Assembly: GCA_963971225.1 (NCBI GenBank)
Contig: OZ020269.1
Location: 8,494,001 to 8,558,000, forward strand
Reading direction: 5' to 3'
Length of the DNA: 64,000 nucleotides
Origin: Melieria omissa
Taxonomy: Eukaryota; Arthropoda; Insecta; Diptera; Ulidiidae
Shown here: piece after piece, positions 57,616 to 64,000 of the stretch
Position numbering within the stretch: position 1 is the stretch's first letter
How the letters are laid out: each line of letters opens with the position of its first letter
Position numbers and translations under genes: made by a program
The notes under the pieces: generated by a model
Told to the model about the DNA's origin: nothing
The model's input: the letters and a program-made list of their open reading frames with translations, nothing else
The model's database searches: none

Positions 57616-59398
57616 CTTACTAACAAAACAACAAAACTTTACTTATTGTCCTAACGTCGACAAATCTTGTTGATGACTGAATTAGTGGTTTCATTGCATA
57701 AAAGAGCAGCTGTTGATCAATCGGTTAGCATGTAAAATGATTTAAAAAGGTCAAAAGTCACATGGTAAATCAAATATTTTAAATTAAATATTTTTCCCAC
57801 AAAGTTTTCAGAACCTGAAAAATCTCATACTTAAACATGTAGCAAGAATTGCATTCGGCGCCTGCTTGATGCCATTCACCCGTCCAAAGCGTTCGCAGCA
57901 AAACCCACATAACCTCAAATCTTGCCAAAGTCCAGGCGACTCTGCGGCACCGCATTCACGCCAAACCGCTTCAAACATCAGTCGCCTTGTTTGTGTGTGC
58001 GTGGAAATCAATAAATTTGACAACTGACCGGGCGCTGATAGCGTCCAGCGTTCAGCCAACCGACCGATCGCGACGCGCTCAGGTGGACCAGTTTTTGTGC
58101 GCAGACGTCCGTGTTTGGGCGCCAAACTTGTTGGTTCTTTAGTGCACGCAGACAGCAACCCACATTTGTAAATTGTTTCATTACTTTGTTGCAGCTTTTC
58201 GGCAACACGCTTTGGCTTTGAACGCAGTGCAGGCGTACTTGTTGCACTGTGGCAGGCGACATGAAGCGGACTGTGTGCAACTTGTTGCCTTCACGCAGCC
58301 AAGTGCTGCAACAATGTTTGTGGTATTCTGCAAATTTTGAAATGAAATAGTTTTTTCTTGAAAGAAACTTTGTTAATGGATTTATCAAGTCCAAATAATC
58401 TTCATGTTTCGTTCAGAGCTCGAGGGTTAATAGGCGAAAAAGTCACACTTTCCCTTCGACAATTGACCGCTTCAACTGACTCCTCATTGTTGGCTTCTTT
58501 GAGCATTTCTCGTAAAGCATTGCATGCTAATGCGACAACATTGCCTTCTCGCTCGCACACTCTCCCGCTTTTTCTCTCTCTTTGTATTCTTGCAGTGCGT
58601 CCCGTTGTGTGTGCCAAACTGTGCACATTAGACGCACAAAGCACACGCGACCGCGCCATATTTCAGAGGCGCAAACAACAATGTGCAACCATTGCGCCGC
58701 TTGCAACAGCTGCATGCAACAGTCATTTGCTGCGAATGTGAAATTTGCCTAAAACGCTGATGGCGCGTCTTAATCAAATAATCAAATGGAATTGTTTATT
58801 TGCGCAATTTTTCGCTGACTTAACGGCGGCTTTGGCCACTGCGTGGACGTGGATTGACTGGTGAATTGGGTTGTCATAAGCGGCCGTTTGCAGCTTGCAA
58901 CTTGGCGTTGCGCGTAGGCGTTTGCGGAAAATGTGGCAATTTGTGATGAAAATTTTCAGCGCAGTGAGTGTTGCGTGGCTTGTGTTGCGCTATTAAAGCC
59001 AAATGATTTACACACTTTTTTTTTGTTAAGGGGTGGGGAGCTTAAGACGCACAAAACGGATGGCGGCTTTCCGCGTGGCTTTCTTGCGCTGTTATTACGG
59101 TTTGGCGGTTTGGTGTGACTGATGTTCGATAAAGGCGGCCGAGTTTCGGCAAATGTTTGGCTTGGGTTACGGTGGGCGTGGGCGTGACGGCAACAGACCG
59201 CAGACAACAAACAACAAGTTATCATAATTGCGGCCCATAGCCACATAGCTGGTTGTGGCGTCGTTGGGCCGAGGCGTTTGAAAAGTGGGCTGCGAATTTA
59301 TTTGATGTAAAATTTGTTGTGCAAATAAAATTGTTGCATAAAGCTGTGTGCCAGGCGGAAGCGCAATGTGAATTATAAATCATAATGAAACTAAAGTC
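57616..59398. other. Gene-free stretch
   Basis: Mixed-composition intergenic DNA with several open frames but no recognisable domain, repeat or splice structure. Confidence 0.35.
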
Positions 59399-59475
59399 TG
59401 GTCGCTGCAGCTCAGTGGTTGTGGCGTTGGATTACAATTCAGAGGGTTGCGGGTTTGATTCTCAACTCAACTAAT
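59399..59475 (+). repeat. tRNA-like (SINE-type) sequence with A- and B-boxes
   Basis: A-box TGCAGCTCAGTGG at 59406-59418 and B-box GGGTTTGATTC at 59451-59461, with correct spacing for an RNA polymerase III internal promoter. The anticodon stem and T stem do not pair cleanly, so it is read as a tRNA-derived SINE or pseudogene. Confidence 0.5.
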
Positions 59476-59599
59476 ACCAATTCTCAAGCAAAATTTCTGT
59501 CAAAATTTTTTGTCAAAAGCGTTTAGAGAAAATTGTTAACTTAACCTCCTGTTCGATGAGAGTTTATTCTCTAGATTGGCCAAATATCAGAAAAATATT

Positions 59600-61045
59600 C
59601 AGGGTGACGCAAAATTTGTCATCTTATCGGCAGATGCTATATTTTTTTGCAAATGGCGGCAAAAGTAAATTTTGTTTTGATATTCATTCATTCATTTATT
59701 CATTTATTCATTTATTCATTTATTCATTTATTCATTTATTCATTTATTCATTTATTCATTTATTCATTTATTCATTTATTCATTTATTCATTTATTCATT
59801 TATTCATTTATTAATTTATTAATTTATTCATTTATTCATTTATTCATTTATTCATTTATTCATTTATTCATTGATTCATTTATTCATTTATTCATTTATT
59901 CATTTATTCATTTATTAATTCATTCATTTATTCATTTATTCATTTATTCATTTATTCATTTATTCATTTATTCATTTATTCATTTATTCATTTATTCATT
60001 TATTCATTTATTCATTTATTCATTTATTCATTTATTCATTTATTCATTTATTCATTTATTCATTTATTCATTTATTCCTTTATTCATTTATTCATTTATT
60101 CATTTATTCATTTATTAATTTATTAATTTATTAATTTATTAATTTATTAATTTATTCATTTATTCCTTTATTCATTTATTCATTTATTTCTTTATTCATT
60201 TATTCATTTATTCCTTTATTCATTATTCATTTATTCATTTATTCATTTATTCATTTATTCATTTATTCATTTATTCCTTTATTCATTTATTCATTATTCA
60301 TTTATTCATTTATTTCTTTATTCATTTATTCATTTTTTTCTTTATTCATTTATTCCTTTATTCATTTATTCATTTATTCATTTATTCATTTACTCATTTA
60401 TTCATTTATTCATTATTCATTTATTCATTTATTCCTTTATTCATTTATTTATTTATTCATTATTCATTTATTCATTTATTCATTTATTCCTTTATTCATT
60501 TATTCATTTATTTCTTTATTCATTTATTCATTTATTCCTTTATTCATTTATTCATTTATTCCTTTATTCATTTATTCATTTATTCATTTATTCATTTATT
60601 CATTTATTCATTTATTCATTTATTCATTTATTCATTTATTCATTTATTCATTTATTCATTTATTCATTTATTCATTTATTCACTTATTCATTTATTCATT
60701 TATTCATTTATTCATTTATTCATTTATTCATTTATTCATTTATTCATTTATTCATTTATTCATTTATTCATTTATTCATTTATTCATTTATTCATTTATT
60801 CATTTATTCATTTATTCATTTATTCATTTATTAATTTATTAATTTATTAACTTTTTAATTTATTAATGTATTCAGTCATTCATTCATTCATTTATTCTTT
60901 TTATTGATTTATTTATTTATTCATGTATTCATTTATTCAATCATTCTTTGCTCATTTATTCATTTATTCATGTATTCATTTATTCATAAACAAAGCCAAA
61001 CAACATAGCCAAACAACATAGAGTGACAACTTTTGCGGCACCGTG
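59600..61045. mobile_element. MITE with a 1.3-kb ATTT/ATTC array as its core (copy 2)
   Basis: Begins CAGGGTGACGCAAAATTTGT and ends GTGACAACTTTTGCGGCACC then GTG, followed by TA (61046-61047); the left flank is TT, probably a changed TA. Before the array it shares TTTTGCAAATGGCGGCAA with copy 1 at 28261. The core (59682-60987) is a highly regular TTCATTTA repeat. Family membership rests on both ends and the pre-array segment. Confidence 0.85.
59682..60987 (+). repeat. (TTCATTTA)n array, about 1.3 kb
   Basis: An 8-bp unit made of two tetranucleotides, with scattered ATTA and CCTT variants and occasional lost units. Far more homogeneous than the related array at 28488-29540. Confidence 0.97.
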
Positions 61046-62409
61046 TAGTTTCTTTATATATATTTTTTTAAGTATTACTGGTCTTTTCACACAGAAAGCC
61101 AGTTTAAAGGCTTTTAAAGACTTTGACGACAGATGGTTGACGACAGCTTCAAGTCTTCTCAGGATCAAGTCCCCTGGTCGCCTCACGCTTCAAAGCAACC
61201 AAAGAAACTACAAGAAATATTAAGTTCACTGTCTCAAATTCTACTTCTACTAAATATTTCCCTTGTTTGTTGTTTTATAAGCTTTAAGAGTTGCAATTCT
61301 ACGCTCTGGCTGTGCAATTCTACGCTCTTGCTGTCGTTTCTTTCATTTGCCAGCCGTTCTTCTACTCAAGCGTCATATTTGCCTCGATTCGGAGCAGTCT
61401 TAAGCGGTTGGCAACACTTCCGGTTATTTGGGTGTTTGTTGGGAAATGCTTTCAAACTTTGGTAGAATTTAATTTCGTTGTTGTTGTTGTTGTTGCCGAA
61501 CATTGAAAAGCACAACGCAGCGCACTGCACTGAGCGTAAAAGCGTTCGCCAGCGCGGCTCGCAATGTTTACACAACAAACAAACAATGCCCGTCAGCGAC
61601 AAGATGGCGCAACCTAAGCGCCACAGTGCAAAAGCGCCGGATGTCTACATTACATACGCCATGCGAAAACGGAAACGGAAGCACGCGCGGAAGCGTCAAG
61701 CGGCCACTTGCGCTGCCACTGCTGGCGAATACGTTTACGTTGTCGGTTCTTTACTGTTGGTTTTGTTGTTGTTATTATTGTTGTGCTGTAATTTGAAACT
61801 TTGCCGAAAGGACATGCAGCATGTATGTGTGTATATGTGCATGGAAGTGGGGCGGTGTATTTGTGTGAGTGTTGTGTGTTTTCGTTCTGCTCCAGTTAAT
61901 CGTTGCATTTGTTTGTGTGTCAACAAATCACAAAACTTGATATTGTTTGATTTGGTACACGAATATTTGCCAATAATGTTTAAGTTTGTTGTTAGTGTAG
62001 TGTAGTTGTTTTTGTTGCGCAATACTTGTGGACTACAATTTGAAGTTTGTTTAAGCAAATTTTCAGTGAAATTATACATTTTTGTTGGTAGTTAGGTAGG
62101 AAATTTTCATTCGTTCTTTGGTCCCAGTAAAATAGACCTGTGTTTGGCTCGAATGACACTTGAGATATTTGACACTGATGTGTTGAGAAGCGATCACCTT
62201 GGCTCCTTGGTATCACAGGATCTGCTCAGATTTCTCTGGAGGTCGGGTAGATTTCAACATGAACATTTGATTAACTGGGAATATTAAAGTTGCAGTATAA
62301 TGGACTGTGGACTAAGCTGTGTCTGAGTGCTGAGCTTGCTTGAGCTTGAACTGTACCGAAATAAAAAAAAAGATAAATTCAAAACTTAATTCTGATATTT
62401 CGAATTAAG
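61046..62409. other. Gene-free stretch
   Basis: GTT runs at 61478-61500 and 61755-61785. The 175-codon frame at 61478 is Leu/Cys/Val-rich through these runs and is not supported as a gene. Confidence 0.35.
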
Positions 62410-62500
62410 TGGATCCTGTGCTTCAATTTCGATTCTCACCCAAGAATAGCTGCACATTTCTATGCTTTTACTGCTCGTCCTTGGGGCCAATGTGCCACAC
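62410..62500 (+). repeat. Interspersed repeat, copy 1 (partner at 63898-63985)
   Basis: Shares ATCCTGTGCTTCAA, AAGA(A/G)TAGCTGCACATTT, TGCTTTTAC(T/C)GCTC and TTGGGGC with the copy at 63898-63985, in the same orientation and about 1.49 kb apart. Confidence 0.75.
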
Positions 62501-62544
62501 ATGGACCACTACCATTGTTGCCAACTTGGTCCAAGCAACCATTA

Positions 62545-63517
62545 CACCGTGCGACAAATATAAAAAAAATTCACACCGGTAAAAATCCATATGGGCGTGA
62601 AACTAGAGACCAAACATCGTAATACTGCGTACTCAGTTTTTCATTTCTACATTCTTTGTCTTTTCAAAGGACTTAAAAATTTTGAAGGTGATAAAACAAA
62701 AAAAATATAAAAAAATATTTAACCTCGTTCGCATATGGCGAAATGTATATCAAATAAAAGAAGAAAGGCTCAAGAATTTTAATAAAATTAATTGTTTATC
62801 TATTTGTAAAAAAAGGATATGAAAAAGGTGCTTTGAAAATTTTAATCCTTTATATCCTTGAAAATTTATACAAAATTTTCTTGAAAAGTAAGTATGTTAA
62901 AACCCAAAATCTCCTTGATCACGTGTCAAAATTTCATTATTCTCGCTTCATTGATTTTGTATTCTTTTATTATTGAAAATACTGATACTCAAATAAATTA
63001 GAATTTCTGTATTTCATTAGAACTGCAGCTTCTGCCTTTTTTTTTAATAACTTTCGAACCAAGTATTTTTCGAACCAATAGTTTCACACACATATTGCTA
63101 CGAAAATTCCAAGTTCGTTTTGATTGTGTTTGAAAATAAAACAACTTCAATTATTCAGCGCAAAACGCAGTCAGAAACTAACAATCACTTTATTTACAGA
63201 TTTACACTTCGCTTGTATCTTCACTTCTTACCACCTTGCTTGCTCAACACAGACTCGACTCCTGCGCTGCACACTGCTGCTTTTATACTAGTTTTCTTAT
63301 CGCGTCGAAGTTTCTTGCACATTCCAGTTTCTATCTCGATCGTTCTGGCACAACCTATTGTCGCCGCGAACCATCCCTGCCATATCAACATTATAGCATG
63401 CCGGCCGTACTTCAAAGTGCATGCCTAAAAGTATGCTTGGAAAAACATTCATACACAGCACAGAGTCATCGTTTCAATATGGATTTTTCCCGGTGTGAAA
63501 AATGCTGTCGCACGGTG
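62545..63517. mobile_element. Harbinger-type MITE (588 bp net) with a nested solo LTR
   Basis: The ends CACCGTGCGACA and TGTCGCACGGTG, flanked by TTA (62542-62544, 63518-63520). The inverted repeat continues inward through CACACCGG and AAAAATCCATAT. On the right side it is interrupted by the LTR at 63096-63476 and resumes beyond it (TGTGAAACTA versus CGTGAAACTA), giving arms of about 60 bp once the LTR is disregarded. Confidence 0.88.
63096..63476. mobile_element. Solo LTR, 381 bp (family A, copy 2)
   Basis: Begins TGCTACGA and ends TCGTTTCA, flanked by ATAT (63092-63095, 63477-63480). It is related over its length to the LTR at 51638-52025 (shared GCTGCTTTT-TA, TTCTTGCACATTC, GTACTT-AAAGTGC-TGCC, TAAAAGTATGC). 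It sits inside the right arm of the Harbinger MITE, so it inserted later. Confidence 0.88.
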
Positions 63518-63820
63518 TTACAACTAAACCTGCCAAATGTACGATTACAAGTGATCCCAATTATTTTACATATCGGTCACACATCCTTCAGGGCATTAAA
63601 AACTCAAAGGGAGCCTAAAGTCTGTTGTCATTTTGTTTCTCTATATTAACACATAAAATAAATAACGATTTATTATCTAATCATGGCCTATCATCTCTCA
63701 ACTTTCTCGCCCCTTTCACTTCTCGCTTACTACTCGATTGTTGTATTTCTCTGAGTAACATTTTACTTTGTGTTTCCGTTTCTTGAGCTCACATTACCGG
63801 CTCTTACATTCCAGTTCCCT

Positions 63821-63839
63821 ACACACACACACACACACA
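63821..63839 (+). repeat. CA microsatellite
   Basis: A run of nine CA units; nothing else recognised between 63521 and 63897. Confidence 0.9.
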
Positions 63840-63897
63840 TACACTCATACATGAACACAAAGGGCTCCTATAACGGAACATTGAAATCAACATTTTC

Positions 63898-63985
63898 GCA
63901 TCCTGTGCTTCAACTTCAATTTCCGGCCAAGAGTAGCTGCACATTTTGTGCTTTTACCGCTCAACTTTGGGGCTACTGTGCCGCC
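63898..63985 (+). repeat. Interspersed repeat, copy 2 (partner at 62410-62500)
   Basis: Same orientation as copy 1, about 80 percent alike by eye, ending close to the window edge. Confidence 0.75.
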
Positions 63986-64000
63986 GAGACCGAAGCGCCA

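Noticed and set aside
59399..59475. Functional tRNA gene
   Set aside because: A- and B-boxes are present but the anticodon and T stems do not pair, and the same block recurs as a repeat at 57541.
61478..62005. 175-codon plus-strand frame with a hydrophobic stretch
   Set aside because: The Leu run comes from GTT/TTG repeats, the rest has no family features and no splice or promoter support.

Overview
This is eukaryotic, insect-type DNA, most likely from a brachyceran fly and plausibly a tephritid. The signs are short GT-AG introns of about 60 bp, abundant GT/CA and CAA/CAG/GTT microsatellites, AT-rich intergenic DNA, two odorant-binding-protein genes of a kind seen in flies, and a DD41D (rosa-type) mariner remnant. 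The species cannot be fixed from sequence alone. Host genes are few: most of the window is transposable-element DNA and simple repeats between widely spaced genes.

Host genes. At 1-553, minus strand, lie two exons of a Plus-C-like odorant-binding protein that runs off the left edge. At 15185-20368, plus strand, six exons encode a complete 529-residue dynein regulatory complex subunit 2 (DRC2/CCDC65), a coiled-coil protein of motile axonemes. Its 3.3-kb third intron holds, on the opposite strand, a complete two-exon Obp59a (16435-17519) with its own TATA box and a roughly 190-residue Asn/Ser/Gly insert between the first and second conserved cysteines. At 34796-36315, plus strand, a two-exon gene for a small secreted protein of unknown function has been split in its second exon by an 849-bp TTAA-flanked element. 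Leaving out the element and one TTAA copy gives a continuous 200-residue reading frame.

Transposable elements. DNA elements: a Tc1-like element with 223-bp inverted repeats and one nonsense codon (3875-5535); a PIF/Harbinger remnant carrying SANT-like and transposase pieces, itself hit by a piggyBac-type MITE (7624-9289); a TA-flanked element containing a nested hAT MITE (9424-11461); two inverted hAT MITEs in the DRC2 intron; several TTAA-flanked piggyBac-type MITEs; a rosa-type mariner pseudogene (37279-38565); a Tigger/pogo element with an intact 507-residue transposase (41833-43670); a 1.17-kb fold-back element (43793-44960); a deleted mariner (45073-45673); and two TTA-flanked Harbinger-type MITEs (52709-53612, 62545-63517). 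Retroelements: three RNase H-bearing LINE fragments, RTE-like and jockey-like 3' remnants, and two solo LTRs of one family, one of them nested in a Harbinger MITE.

Repeats. Two copies of one TA-flanked MITE family (28261-29575 and 59600-61045) carry kilobase-long TTCA/ATTT tetranucleotide arrays as their core. Other features are a roughly 390-bp polypurine tract (50543-50936), several diverged tandem duplications and tRNA-like (SINE-type) sequences. No rRNA gene, confident functional tRNA gene or CRISPR array was seen. Beyond the disrupted secreted-protein gene, no confident host exon was found from about 36.4 kb to the right edge.
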